A stretch of DNA of 64,000 bases from Roseospira marina (GCF_014197855.1 NZ_JACIGJ010000008.1:119009-183008), one strand, 5' to 3'; positions 36,669-45,737 are shown, counted from the first letter of the stretch. Numbers and translations are program-made. Notes: generated by a model not told the origin, from the sequence alone.

Positions 36669-37033
36669 GCTCTGTCTCCATTCTGGCGAAGCGCGGCGGC
36701 CCCATCAGGCACCGCGGCGTTTCCCGGAGGGGGTGTTCCGTTGGGTTCTGGCTCGTGGCGGAGGCATCGGGGTGGCCCGAGCCCCGCAGGTTGGCCGCTA
36801 TATAAGAACCGGGCCGGGAGCCCGCAACAGAAACTGCACGTGGGCGAACCAATCCGCGACCCTTGATCCGCAGGAGCGCCCGGCCAATGTTTCTGTGATG
36901 CCCGCGGGCCGGCACGATCACGGGCCGCGGCGCCCTTCGGCCCCGCACCGTCGGTTCCGCCGGATGCGCCCCGACAGCCCCCCGCGAAAACACGCCGATC
37001 AAAGAGCCCCCCGTCAGAAAGGAATCGAAGACC
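36669..37033. other. dnaK-to-hypothetical intergenic region
   Basis: This 365-base gap holds the dnaK promoter (36800-36828) and the 5' leader of the divergent gene at 37034. The rest is GC-rich with no open frame of coding quality. No terminator was seen. Confidence 0.5.
36800..36828 (-). promoter_or_regulatory. promoter for dnaK
   Basis: On the minus strand, TTGCGG (36828-36823) and TATATA (36805-36800) are separated by exactly 17 bases, a good sigma70-type match, and place the start ~130 bases before the dnaK ATG. No CTTGAAA-type heat-shock box was recognised here, so sigma32 dependence cannot be claimed from the sequence. Confidence 0.5.
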
Positions 37034-37639
37034 ATGGTGCGTAGTGCGTCCCCCCTCCCGCGGCTGACGATTCCCGTCCTCCTCGGCGCAACCCTGGTCG
37101 TGGCCGGGCTTGGTGTCGGCCCCACGCCGGCCCAGGCCGACGAGATCGAGGACTCCCTGGTCGCGGCCCTGGACGCCTACCGCGCCGGCGACACGTCGGT
37201 GGCCAAGGAGGAACTGGACTTCGCCGCCCAGCTCCTGTCGCAGATGAAGGCGGAGGGGCTGAGTTCCTTCCTGCCGGCCGCCCAGCCCGGCTGGACCCGC
37301 GAGGACGGCGAAACCCAGGCCCTCGGCACCGGCCTCATGGGCAGCGGCCTGTCGGCCAACGCGACCTATCGACGCGACGGCGACACCGTGGACATCCAGT
37401 TTCTGGCCGACAATCCGATGGTGACGGCGATGGCCGGCATGTTCACAAACCCGTCCGCGATGGGCGCCATGGGCACCGTCAAGCGGATCGGCCGCCAAAA
37501 GGTCGTCGTATCCCAAGACGGCGAGCTTCAGGCGCTGGTCAACAACCGGATCATGGTGCAGATTAGTGGGTCGGCCCCGGTGGAGGATAAGGAAGCCTAT
37601 TTCGAGGCCATCGACATCCGGGGCCTTCAGGACTTCTGA
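37034..37639 (+). CDS. secreted protein of unknown function
   Basis: A 201-residue protein with a Sec signal peptide (residues ~1-35: positively charged start, LTIPVLLGATLVVAGLGV core, then cleavage near AQADEIED). The mature part is helical near the start (DSLVAALDAYRAGDTSVAKE), then beta-rich with small Met-rich strands (NPMVTAMAGMFTNPSAMGAMG). No known family is recognised. It is divergent from dnaK and precedes the VanX-like gene by ~30 bases. Confidence 0.7.
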   Translation: MVRSASPLPRLTIPVLLGATLVVAGLGVGPTPAQADEIEDSLVAALDAYRAGDTSVAKEELDFAAQLLSQMKAEGLSSFLPAAQPGWTREDGETQALGTGLMGSGLSANATYRRDGDTVDIQFLADNPMVTAMAGMFTNPSAMGAMGTVKRIGRQKVVVSQDGELQALVNNRIMVQISGSAPVEDKEAYFEAIDIRGLQDF

Positions 37640-37672
37640 GTCTCCGCCCACCCCCGCCCTGTCTTGCACCGC

Positions 37673-38242
37673 ATGCTGATCGAAATCACACCGGACGCCT
37701 ACGACGTCGACCTGGACCTTCGCTATGCCACGGCCGACAACATCGCGGGCCGTCCCATTTACGCGCGCGCCGCCTGCTACCTGCACATGGACGCTGCGGC
37801 GCTGCTGGGGCGGGCGGTCGCGTTGGCGCGCCCTCTGGGGCTGCGCCTGCGCGTGTTCGACGCCTTCCGGCCCGCCGAAGCACAATGGGTTCTGTGGGAC
37901 TCCTGTCCCGATCCGGAGTTCCTTGCCGACCCCCGGCGCGGCTCGCCGCATTCGATGGGCGCGGCCATCGACCTGACGCTGGTCGACGGCCTGTCGGGCG
38001 AGCCGCTCGACATGGGCACGGGATTCGACGCCACGGTCCCGGAGTCGCATCACGGCTGCATCGATCTATCCGTGGACGCCCAACGCAATCGGGCGCTGCT
38101 GCTTGGCCTGATGACGGCGGCGGACTGGGATTTCTACCGCAATGAGTGGTGGCACTATCAGCTCTTCAAACCAAGGGGCCGCTATCCGGTGCTGACCGAT
38201 GCCGCCGCCGGAACCCGCATGATGCCGGGCACCGGCTCGTGA
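37673..38242 (+). CDS. VanX/DdpX-like D-alanyl-D-alanine dipeptidase
   Basis: A 189-residue M15D peptidase. The zinc site is SPHSMGAAIDLTLVD (His, then Asp two turns later) and EWWHYQLF near the C-terminus. Arg in LRVFDAFRP is the substrate-binding arginine. It splits D-Ala-D-Ala; in non-glycopeptide-resistant bacteria this salvages cell-wall D-Ala. The ATG at 37673 is chosen over the TTG at 37664; neither has a clear ribosome site. The stop overlaps the tsaB start (GTGA). Confidence 0.85.
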   Translation: MLIEITPDAYDVDLDLRYATADNIAGRPIYARAACYLHMDAAALLGRAVALARPLGLRLRVFDAFRPAEAQWVLWDSCPDPEFLADPRRGSPHSMGAAIDLTLVDGLSGEPLDMGTGFDATVPESHHGCIDLSVDAQRNRALLLGLMTAADWDFYRNEWWHYQLFKPRGRYPVLTDAAAGTRMMPGTGS

Positions 38243-38976
38243 CTTCGACGGCTCCGGCGCGGCCGCTGCACGGCCCGATCCTCGCCCTGGACACCTCGGC
38301 GGGTGCTTGCTCTGTCGCCCTGTGGCAGAACGGGGCGACGCTGGCCCAGGAGTCCACGCCGCTGGTCCACGGCCACGCCGAGGCCCTGGCGCCCATGGTC
38401 GAGCGCGTGATGCGGGCCGCCGGGGTGCCGTTCGAGACGATCGCGGCGGTCGCCGTCACGGTCGGCCCCGGCAGCTTCACCGGCCTGCGGGTCGGGCTAG
38501 CGTTCGCGCGGGGCCTCGGCCTCGCCGTCGGATGCCCCGTGTTGGGGGCGACCACCACGGCCGTGCTGGCGCGCATGGCCGAGAGCACGCCGGCGCGCCC
38601 CGGGAGGTCCCCCGAGACGCCAACCGCCGTGGTGCTGGACGCCCGGCGCGCGGAGGTGTTCCTGCACATTCTCTCGGTGCACGACAACCAGGGCCAGGAC
38701 GGTCCGGTGTCGGGTCCGGTATCGCTGCCCCCCGAGGCCGTCGCGGCCCATCTTCCCCCGGGGCCGGGCCGCCTGACCGGCGACGGCGTGGCGCTGCTCC
38801 CCCAACCGCTCCCCGCCGGGTGGATCGTGGCCGAGAACGCGGGCCGCACCCCCGATCCGGCCGTGCTGGCCGCGCAGGTCGCCGCCGCGCCGAAGCAGGC
38901 CCTGCCGCCGCGCCCCCTGTATGTCCGGGCACCGGACGCGACACTGCCGCCACCGAACGCACGGGCGCAGGCCTGA
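38239..38976 (+). CDS. tsaB: tRNA threonylcarbamoyladenosine biosynthesis protein TsaB
   Basis: A 245-residue ASKHA-fold protein starting at GTG 38239 inside the VanX-like stop. ILALDTSAGACSVALWQN is the N-terminal TsaB motif; VAVTVGPGSFTGLRVGLAFA is the diagnostic second motif. TsaB pairs with TsaD and TsaE to make t6A in tRNAs. The C-terminal Pro-rich tail (PPRPLYVRAPDATLPPP) is ordinary for alphaproteobacterial TsaB. It directly precedes rimI, as usual. Confidence 0.92.
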   Translation: MTSTAPARPLHGPILALDTSAGACSVALWQNGATLAQESTPLVHGHAEALAPMVERVMRAAGVPFETIAAVAVTVGPGSFTGLRVGLAFARGLGLAVGCPVLGATTTAVLARMAESTPARPGRSPETPTAVVLDARRAEVFLHILSVHDNQGQDGPVSGPVSLPPEAVAAHLPPGPGRLTGDGVALLPQPLPAGWIVAENAGRTPDPAVLAAQVAAAPKQALPPRPLYVRAPDATLPPPNARAQA

Positions 38977-38977
38977 C

Positions 38978-39523
38978 ATGCCCCCGCACCCCGAGGCCCC
39001 ACCCTCCGTCCGCCCCCCCTTGACGATCGTTCCGGCGACCCCCGCGCATGCGGCGGCACTGGCGGTCCTGCATGAGGCCTGTTTCGCGGGGCAACCGTGG
39101 CACCGGCCGTGGCGCACGACCGAAATGGGGCAGGTCCTGGCCCTGCCGGGCGCGATGGGATGGATCGCGCTGGCGCCCCCCGATCCCGGCGCGACCGTCT
39201 CAGACGGCATCGCGACCGATCATCCCGTCGGCATGCTTCTCGTGCAGACCAGCGGCCTGGACGCCGACATCCTGACCCTGGGCGTGCGCCCCGATCGATG
39301 GCGGCGGCGCGGCATTGCGCGAACCGTGCTGGCGCACGGCGAGGACGTTTTACGGCGGCACGGGGTCGAGCGCATCTTTCTGGAGGTCGCCCTCGACAAC
39401 CGGGCCGCCGTCGCGTTTTACACAAACGCGGGGTACAATGTCTTGGGGCGCCGAAGCGGCTATTACTCGACCATTTCCGGTGAGACATTCGACGCGGCAA
39501 CCATGGGGCGTACGCTTGTATGA
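38978..39523 (+). CDS. rimI: ribosomal protein alanine N-acetyltransferase
   Basis: A 181-residue GNAT acetyltransferase. The acetyl-CoA loop is in RWRRRGIARTVLAHG and the end of the fold has IFLEVALDNRAAVAFYTNAGY. The adjacency to tsaB is the standard clue for RimI, which acetylates ribosomal protein S18. The N-terminal ~35 residues are Pro-rich and may be partly unstructured. The start at 38978 is one base after the tsaB stop. Confidence 0.85.
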   Translation: MPPHPEAPPSVRPPLTIVPATPAHAAALAVLHEACFAGQPWHRPWRTTEMGQVLALPGAMGWIALAPPDPGATVSDGIATDHPVGMLLVQTSGLDADILTLGVRPDRWRRRGIARTVLAHGEDVLRRHGVERIFLEVALDNRAAVAFYTNAGYNVLGRRSGYYSTISGETFDAATMGRTLV

Positions 39524-39600
39524 CAGGTCCGGCGCGCCATTACCTCGGCCGCACGCCAGCCTGCGCGCTTGCTGCATGGGAGGTCAGTGAACCCGTCATA

Positions 39601-39855
39601 TCATTGGTGGGCATCCGCTTTCTTGCGCAAGACGAGACGATGAACACCGTCGGGTCCTTGCCCGCGCTCCGCTTCCATTGAAATGATCTCGTGCCCGTGT
39701 TCTCTTAGGGAGCGAGGAACGTTTCTGAGTGGCTCCAGGCCTCGAAGACGAACCTGAGCTGTCTCCCCAGGCCGCATACGCTCGACAAGCAGCTTCGTTT
39801 TGACAAAGGTAAACGGGCAGATATCCTCGGTGATATCGATTTCATGATGGCTCAT
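39601..39855 (-). CDS. TusA/SirA-like sulfur-carrier family protein
   Basis: An 84-residue protein of the TusA fold. DICPFTFVKTKLLVERM carries the conserved Cys but has CPFT in place of the canonical CPxP, and the C-terminal strand (HRLVLRKK) is as expected. TusA-family proteins carry persulfide sulfur for tRNA thiolation or other sulfur transfer; the variant motif leaves its exact role open. It diverges from mucR, and their promoters overlap in the 214-base gap. Confidence 0.75.
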   Translation of the reverse strand: MSHHEIDITEDICPFTFVKTKLLVERMRPGETAQVRLRGLEPLRNVPRSLREHGHEIISMEAERGQGPDGVHRLVLRKKADAHQ

Positions 39856-39912
39856 GGTGACCCCAGTCTTCGTTGATCGCTGCAAAACGTGACCCTTGCA
39901 CGGTATGAACTC

Positions 39913-39941
39913 TTGCCGACTATGCTTTTGCGCCTTATAAT
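39913..39941 (+). promoter_or_regulatory. promoter for the MucR-family gene
   Basis: TTGCCG (39913-39918), a 17-base spacer and a perfect TATAAT (39936-39941) form a strong sigma70-type promoter on the plus strand, about 130 bases before the mucR start. The AT-rich stretch around it is unusual for this GC-rich genome; MucR-family proteins bind AT-rich sites and often repress their own gene, which would fit. Confidence 0.6.
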
Positions 39942-40069
39942 TGGTTTTATGGCTTTGCGCCACGCTCCATCGAATGCCGTGAAGGAACAATGTGCGGCTG
40001 CATGGTTCTCCCAAAATACGAAGTGTGAGACCTGAGGTGGCCCAACACACTTGAGGAAAGGCTCTTTTT

Positions 40070-40486
40070 ATGTCCTCGTCAGATACAGACCATGAAGTCC
40101 TTCGGCTGACCGCCCAAATTGTGTCAGCACATGTCGGAAACAATTCGGTGGCGGTTACGGATCTCACGGCCCTGATCCAGGACGTACACCGCAGCCTCTC
40201 CACCATCGGCCAGGCCACACCGGAAGCGGAACGGCCGCAACCGGCCGTGCCCATCAAGAAATCCGTGCAACCGGACTTCATCGTCTGTCTGGAGGACGGC
40301 AAAAAACTGAAGATGCTGAAGCGTCATCTCAAGACCGCCTACGATATGACGCCGGAGGAATACCGCGACCGGTGGGGCCTGCCGACGGACTATCCGATGG
40401 TGGCCCCGAACTACGCCCAGCATCGCAGTGCCCTCGCCAAGAAGATCGGGCTCGGGACCCGGGCACGGCGAAACGACGACCTCTGA
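40070..40486 (+). CDS. MucR/Ros-family transcriptional regulator
   Basis: A 138-residue protein. The Ros-type zinc-finger region is IVCLEDGKKLKMLKRHLKTA, followed by DMTPEEYRDRWGLPTDYPMVAPNYAQHRSALAKK, the diagnostic MucR tail. The N-terminal ~55 residues form the helical dimerisation region (LRLTAQIVSAHVGNNSVAV). MucR proteins control surface polysaccharides, motility and symbiosis/virulence genes in alphaproteobacteria. Only one cysteine of the usual finger pair is seen, as in the standard MucR branch. Confidence 0.9.
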   Translation: MSSSDTDHEVLRLTAQIVSAHVGNNSVAVTDLTALIQDVHRSLSTIGQATPEAERPQPAVPIKKSVQPDFIVCLEDGKKLKMLKRHLKTAYDMTPEEYRDRWGLPTDYPMVAPNYAQHRSALAKKIGLGTRARRNDDL

Positions 40487-40782
40487 CCCCGCGCCCCCCT
40501 TCCCAGCCTCCCGCACCGATCCAAACGCCCTGTTCGGCCCGGGCCGGCCTCCGCCCCGTCCCGGGCCCTCTGGTTGCTTGGTCGCGGGCTGAGGCTCCGC
40601 ATGGCACACCACTCCCGCGCCCGGCGGCGGGGCGAGCCCCCCTGCCGGCGCGACCGCCTCGACGGCGGCACGCCCGGCCGGACCTCCGGCGGGGCTCCAA
40701 TTTTGGCCATGCCTTTTCTTTTTCGCCGTCACTCCTTAATATAGGGCAGCCGTGTGACACTGACATTGAGCCGCGCCCGCAC

Positions 40783-41214
40783 ATGATATCCCGTATCGAG
40801 CAACGATGCGTCGACAAGGGCATGAAAATGACCGGACAGCGACGGGTAATCGCCCGAGTCCTGTCCGAAGCCCAGGACCACCCCGACGTCGAGGAAGTCT
40901 ATCGCCGCGCCACCGCGATTGATCCACGCATCAGCATTGCGACGGTCTATCGCACCGTGCGGCTGTTCGAGGAAAACAGCATTCTCGAACGCCACGATTT
41001 CCGCGACGGTCGCGCACGGTACGAGGAGGTGTCGGATGACCACCACGACCACCTAATCGATATGGAAACCGGTCGTGTGATCGAATTTCGCAACACCGAT
41101 ATCGAGCGCCTTCAGGAGGAGATCGCCCGCACGCTCGGATATGAGCTGAAAGGCCATCGTCTCGAACTCTACGGTCTTGCGCTCAAGGACAGAAACCGCG
41201 ATGATACCGGCTGA
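40783..41214 (+). CDS. fur: Fur-family ferric uptake regulator
   Basis: A 143-residue Fur protein. MTGQRRVIARVLSEAQDHPD and SIATVYRTVRLFEENSILER are the winged helix; DDHHDHLIDMETG is the conserved metal-binding loop, and the C-terminal part has a helical dimer end. It is distinct from the Irr-type gene at 32084, so the organism has two Fur-family iron regulators here. Its gene is in front of the ornithine-lipid pair but separated by ~130 bases. Confidence 0.85.
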   Translation: MISRIEQRCVDKGMKMTGQRRVIARVLSEAQDHPDVEEVYRRATAIDPRISIATVYRTVRLFEENSILERHDFRDGRARYEEVSDDHHDHLIDMETGRVIEFRNTDIERLQEEIARTLGYELKGHRLELYGLALKDRNRDDTG

Positions 41215-41345
41215 GGCGCCGACACGCCCGGACGGGCATCGCGCGGCGGCGCCCCGCGGGACGGCGGTCAAGGCCAGGACCGCGTCGACGGCGTCGCCGG
41301 TGCCATCCGGCGCGGCACGGAGCATGGAATCGGGCAAGGAGTGAA

Positions 41346-42155
41346 ATGGGCTCTCTCGGAGATTTGCGCGCGGGCGATCTGGACGTCGTTCTGGCGGACA
41401 CGGAAGACGAAGTCCACGCGGCGCAGGCCTTGCGGTTCCGCATTTTCTACAACGAGCGGGGCGCGCACCCGTCGCTGGAAACGGCGGCCTGCGAACGCGA
41501 TTTCGACGCCTTCGACGAGATCGCCGATCACCTTCTGGTGATCGACCACTCGTTGGGCAACGGACCAGAGCGCGTGGTCGGAACCTATCGCCTGATGCGC
41601 CGCGAGCATGCCGCGCGCGCCGGCCGGTTCTACACGTCGGCGGAGTACGACATCTCCGCCATCGTGAACCAGCCGTGCGAGGTGATGGAACTGGGGCGGT
41701 CGTGCGTCGATGTGCGCTATCGCAACCGCCACACCATGCAGCAGCTCTGGCGGGGGATCGCCGCCTACGTCTTCCGGCACGACGTCGGCCTGATGTTCGG
41801 CTGCGCCAGCCTGCACGGCAACGACGTGGAGGAGCACGCAGCCGCGCTGAGCTACTTGCACCACTGCCATCTGGCCCCCGAGGCCCTGCGCCCGGTGGTG
41901 CTGCCCCAGTTCTACCAGACCATGAACCTGATGCCGCCCGAGGCCTATGACGCCCGGCGGGTCTTGGCGGGCCTGCCGCCGCTGGTGAAGGGGTATTTGC
42001 GGCTGAACGGCTATGTGGGCGACGGTGCCTACATCGATCAGCAGTTCAACACCACCGACGTCTGCGTGATCGTCAAGACGGACTTCATCGCGGAGAAGTA
42101 CTTCCGGCACTACGACCGAACGGCCCGGTCCGTTCCCACGCTTGCCCCGCTCTAG
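41346..42155 (+). CDS. olsB: ornithine-acyl-ACP N-acyltransferase
   Basis: A 269-residue GNAT-like acyltransferase. EVHAAQALRFRIFYNERGA and DHLLVIDHSL mark the OlsB family; FYTSAEYDISAI, CEVMELGRSCVDVRYRNRHT and LMFGCASLHGNDVEEHA are shared with the hemolysin-like/OlsB acyltransferases. It makes lyso-ornithine lipid from ornithine and 3-hydroxyacyl-ACP, the first step of the membrane lipid that replaces phospholipid under phosphate limitation. The olsA gene follows after 22 bases. Confidence 0.85.
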   Translation: MGSLGDLRAGDLDVVLADTEDEVHAAQALRFRIFYNERGAHPSLETAACERDFDAFDEIADHLLVIDHSLGNGPERVVGTYRLMRREHAARAGRFYTSAEYDISAIVNQPCEVMELGRSCVDVRYRNRHTMQQLWRGIAAYVFRHDVGLMFGCASLHGNDVEEHAAALSYLHHCHLAPEALRPVVLPQFYQTMNLMPPEAYDARRVLAGLPPLVKGYLRLNGYVGDGAYIDQQFNTTDVCVIVKTDFIAEKYFRHYDRTARSVPTLAPL

Positions 42156-42177
42156 GCGCGTCCCTTTGAACGCACGC

Positions 42178-43209
42178 ATGCCCGGCATTTCCTCCCCCGT
42201 CCGCGCTGTCTGGCGCCTGCTGCTGTTCGTTCTGTGGACACTGGTGGTCGTGCCGCCGTATTCGACGCTGCTGGGGCTGCGGTTGCCCAGCCGCTGGCTG
42301 GCGCGGGTGTATTGGCGGGGCACGGCCGCCGCTATCGGCCTGCGCATCCGGGTCGCCCGGGGGCGGCCGACCAAGGCGCGCCCGCTGCTCATTGTGTCGA
42401 ATCACACGTCCTATCTGGACATCGTCGTTCTCGGCGCGCGGCTGGACGCCGGCTTCGTCGCCAAGTCGGAGGTCGGCACCTGGCCCGGCTTCGGGCTGAT
42501 CGCGCGGCTGGGCCGCACCGTGTTCGTGGAGCGAAAGCGGGCCAGCACCGGCAAGGGCCGCGACGACATCGCGCGCCGCCTCGCCGAGGGCGAACCCCTG
42601 ATCCTGTTTCCGGAGGGCACCAGCAACGACGGCAACCGCGTCCTGCCGTTCAAGAGTGCCCTGCTGGCGGTCGCTGAGCCCCCACGCCCCCGGCAGCGCC
42701 GGGGTGATACGCCCACGTCCACGCCGAAACCCACGCCGCCCGCAGCCCCCGCCCAAGCGGAGGGGGAGAGCGGCCGGCCACCGCTGCTGGTGCAGCCGGT
42801 CTCGCTCGCCTACACCCAGGTGGACGGGCTGCCCATCGGCTATGGCCTCCGGGCGCACTATGCGTGGTATGGCGACATGAGTCTCGCCGGCCACCTGTTC
42901 GCGGTTCTGGGGTTGGGTAACGCGACCGCGGAGGTCATCTTTCACGATCCGGTCGATGTCGCAGCGGCGGGTTCCCGCAAGGCGCTGGCGCGGCACTGTC
43001 AGGCCCTGATTTCGGGCGGCGTGGGCGAGTTGCTGTCCGGTCACCCGGCGTTGCCCGTCCCCGCCCCCGGCACGGCCTCCGGAACCGCTTCCGGCGCGTC
43101 ACGGGCCACGGCCCAACCGGACGCCGCGCCAAACGCCACCGACCCCGCACCCGATACCGCACCCGATACCGCTCCTGGGGCCCGAACGGACGCTCCAGCG
43201 GCCCCCTAA
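42178..43209 (+). CDS. olsA: lyso-ornithine lipid O-acyltransferase (PlsC family)
   Basis: A 343-residue membrane acyltransferase. Its N-terminal hydrophobic segment (LLLFVLWTLVVVPPYSTLLG) anchors it, NHTSYLDIV is the HxxxxD catalytic motif, FVERKR the second motif and LFPEGTSND the third. Between motifs three and the C-terminal domain lies an unusual ~40-residue Pro/Thr/Arg-rich insert (RPRQRRGDTPTSTPKPTPP and on), and the last ~55 residues are Ala/Pro/Asp repeats (DPAPDTAPDTAPG). It finishes the ornithine lipid started by OlsB. Confidence 0.8.
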   Translation: MPGISSPVRAVWRLLLFVLWTLVVVPPYSTLLGLRLPSRWLARVYWRGTAAAIGLRIRVARGRPTKARPLLIVSNHTSYLDIVVLGARLDAGFVAKSEVGTWPGFGLIARLGRTVFVERKRASTGKGRDDIARRLAEGEPLILFPEGTSNDGNRVLPFKSALLAVAEPPRPRQRRGDTPTSTPKPTPPAAPAQAEGESGRPPLLVQPVSLAYTQVDGLPIGYGLRAHYAWYGDMSLAGHLFAVLGLGNATAEVIFHDPVDVAAAGSRKALARHCQALISGGVGELLSGHPALPVPAPGTASGTASGASRATAQPDAAPNATDPAPDTAPDTAPGARTDAPAAP

Positions 43210-43274
43210 CCCGGACGGTTTTTCTCCCGGGGCCGCCAGTCCGGTGCGCCAGTCCAACGCGCCCGTCCGGGCTG

Positions 43275-45398
43275 TCAGTCCGGCGCGAGCACGACCCGGT
43301 TGCGGCCAGCCCGCTTGGCTTGGTACATCGCGGCGTCGGCGCGGTTCACCCACTCCTCCAGGCTTTCCCCGGGACGCCATGTGGCCACGCCGAGGCTGAT
43401 GGTCACCCGGTCGCCCCCCGCCACAGCGACCCGTTCCACCGCCGCCCGCAGCGCCTCCGCCAGTTGCCCGCCGCCGGTCGCGTCCGTGTCGGGCAGGATG
43501 ACCAGAAACTCCTCGCCCCCCCAGCGCACCAGACTGTCCGTCTGGCGGACGCGCTCCGAGAGACGGGCGACCACCTCCACCAGGATCCGGTCGCCCGTGA
43601 CATGACCGAGCTGGTCGTTGATGGCCTTGAAGTTGTCGATGTCCAACAGAACGATGGTCGTGGGATGCTTCTGACGCTGGGCGCGCTGCGTCTCTTTTTC
43701 CAGGTCCGCCGTCCCCTTCTGGCGTGTCAGGGCGCCCGTCAGGCCATCGTGATTGGCCCGGTATTCCAGTTGCGCCATCAACTCCTGCTGTTGGGTCACA
43801 TCGGTGAGCATGGTGAGCAGGTAGTCGGTGCCGCCGCTTGAGATCGTGGCGGTGCTCCACTGCACGACGGCATGACCGCCGTCCGGCAACCGGACCCCCA
43901 CTTCCGTCGGGGAGCTATGCCGCCCCGTGATCGCATCACCCAGTATTTGCAAACGGGCTTCGTCCGAGGCGAAGAGTCCCAGGTCCACCGACGTGCGCCC
44001 AAGAACATCCTCGCGGTCGAGATTCAGGGCGCGCAGAAACGATCCGTTCACATCCAGGATGCGGCCGGACCGCGGCTCCGAAATCACCATCATGGTGGCG
44101 TTGTCGAGGAACACCCGTTCGAACTTCTCGCGCATGAGGGCGAGCTCCGACAGATCCCGACTGGAGGTGAACAGCGCCGGAGCCCCGTTCCAGCTGCCCT
44201 CAACCATCCGGCTCTCGACCAGCACGGTCTCCCCGTCGCGGGTGACGAGCATGAACTGCTCACCGTGGCCCGCGCCGGAGAGAATGGCGCGCATCCGCCG
44301 CCGCGGCACCACCCGAGGCCAGCGCGACAACAAGCGAAACACGGACCGCCCCACCAGGTCCGCCCGCGACCACCCGAGCCGGCTGGTCACTGCGGTGTTC
44401 GTCTCCAGAATGCGGCCACGCGGGTTCAGGACCACCAAAAGGTCCTGGGACAGATTGAAAAACGCGCGCAGGTTCGCAAGATTGCGTTGCTGCTCCTCTC
44501 GGGCCACGCGGCGCTCGGTGATGTCGTGTCCGACGCCGATGACCGACAGGACATGGCCGGTGTCGTCCACCACCGCCGTATTCTGCCACGACAGCCAACG
44601 CCACCCGCGCACGGTCCAGGCGCGCTGTTCGAGATAAGCGATGTGCGGCGGCCGATTCAGGCTTTCCAAGGCAGCCAAGGTCGAGTCGCGGTCGTCCTCG
44701 TGCACCATGGGCATAAAGGTCCGGCCGATCAGCTCGTCCCGGGTCCGACCGAACAGGCGGCAATAGGCTGGGTTGACGTAATGGAAGCGGTGATCTGCGC
44801 CGACCTTCACGACGAGGGCCGATTGGTTCTCGGCAATCAAACGATAGTCCGTGTCCGGCTTGTCTCCTGACGGACCGGTGTCGGATTCAACCGCCGTCTC
44901 GAACAGAAGAATTAAAACGCCGGGCCCCTGCGGGGCCGCCTCGGACGGCGTGGGGCCGATGTCCCACGGCTCCAGGGCGACGTCCAAGCGACGGCCCCGG
45001 GCGCCATGGGTTGGGCACAGCGGGCTCACCGTCGCCTCCAGATGCGCGCTGGTCCGGCTTTCGAGCACACGGCGCGCCGCCGCCACCACATCCTCGGGAA
45101 GGGGAAGGTCCGACAGAGGGAGGCCGACGAGGGCGTCGGCCGTGTTGTTCCAGACCGCCGCGAACGCCGGCGTGCACTGGTGCACGGTCAGATCGGACCC
45201 CACCTGGGCCAGCCCCGCGCCGGTGCCGTTCAGCCGCGACGGGCCGCCCCGCGCGTCGGCGCCGGCGCCGACATCGGGGCCAACGGCAGCGAACGAGGGA
45301 TCCGCATCGGCAGTCTGCGGCTGATCTTGAACGCCACCTGGGTCGACCACGCCACCACTCCGTCCTGTCAAGGAAACCGCGCTCTCGGCCAGATCCAT
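43275..45398 (-). CDS. multi-PAS diguanylate cyclase
   Basis: A 707-residue cytoplasmic c-di-GMP synthase. Up to four PAS-type sensor segments precede the catalytic domain (one in the first ~170 residues, then LIAENQSALVVKVGADHRFH, FFNLSQDLLVVLNPRGRIL and VFLDNATMMVISEPRSGRIL). The active site is RWGGEEFLVILPD (GGEEF at 627-631), with an upstream RQTD inhibitory I-site. No EAL domain is present, so it is a synthase. No membrane segment was seen. It stands alone downstream of the 45399-45737 gap. Confidence 0.9.
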   Translation of the reverse strand: MDLAESAVSLTGRSGGVVDPGGVQDQPQTADADPSFAAVGPDVGAGADARGGPSRLNGTGAGLAQVGSDLTVHQCTPAFAAVWNNTADALVGLPLSDLPLPEDVVAAARRVLESRTSAHLEATVSPLCPTHGARGRRLDVALEPWDIGPTPSEAAPQGPGVLILLFETAVESDTGPSGDKPDTDYRLIAENQSALVVKVGADHRFHYVNPAYCRLFGRTRDELIGRTFMPMVHEDDRDSTLAALESLNRPPHIAYLEQRAWTVRGWRWLSWQNTAVVDDTGHVLSVIGVGHDITERRVAREEQQRNLANLRAFFNLSQDLLVVLNPRGRILETNTAVTSRLGWSRADLVGRSVFRLLSRWPRVVPRRRMRAILSGAGHGEQFMLVTRDGETVLVESRMVEGSWNGAPALFTSSRDLSELALMREKFERVFLDNATMMVISEPRSGRILDVNGSFLRALNLDREDVLGRTSVDLGLFASDEARLQILGDAITGRHSSPTEVGVRLPDGGHAVVQWSTATISSGGTDYLLTMLTDVTQQQELMAQLEYRANHDGLTGALTRQKGTADLEKETQRAQRQKHPTTIVLLDIDNFKAINDQLGHVTGDRILVEVVARLSERVRQTDSLVRWGGEEFLVILPDTDATGGGQLAEALRAAVERVAVAGGDRVTISLGVATWRPGESLEEWVNRADAAMYQAKRAGRNRVVLAPD

Positions 45399-45737
45399 AT
45401 CCGTCCCAACGCCCCACTCCCGGACTCGAAACCGTGCGCGGCACGCGCGCTTTATGGTGGACTAATTATCGCCGCAATGCACCTGTGCGGTTCTTTTTTC
45501 TCAGAGAGATGGGACAACACACAAGGAGACGCCCTTTGGACGTCGCCGCGCTGGCGTTCCGGATAGGTGCAATTTGGAACAATGTTAGTATAAGAGCAAA
45601 ATATCCGCAGGGAAGCCCCCACGCCGCGCGACACCCAAACCGCGCCGCCCCCAAACGCAAAAACCCCCGCCGGACGGTATGTCCGACGGGGGCCATGCTG
45701 GTGCCGCTGCGGCGTAGACCGCCCGCGACCGACGCGG
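45399..45737. other. intergenic region between cyclase gene and oxidoreductase gene
   Basis: The 339 bases contain the rho-independent terminator of the oxidoreductase gene (45659-45692, minus strand) and an AT-richer stretch (45560-45605) that may hold the promoter of the cyclase gene. No coding frame of quality was seen. Confidence 0.5.
45659..45692 (-). terminator. rho-independent terminator of the 2-oxoacid oxidoreductase gene
   Basis: On the minus strand, a GC-rich hairpin (arms 45681-45692 and 45664-45675, twelve base pairs with one mismatch, five-base loop) is followed by five T (45663-45659). It lies 46 bases after the stop of the minus-strand gene, as expected of a terminator. Confidence 0.85.

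Noticed and set aside
43120..43190. Short repeats near the olsA end as a CRISPR-like array
   Set aside because: They are coding repeats (Asp-Thr-Ala-Pro) with no spacers of equal length; no CRISPR array is present in the window.
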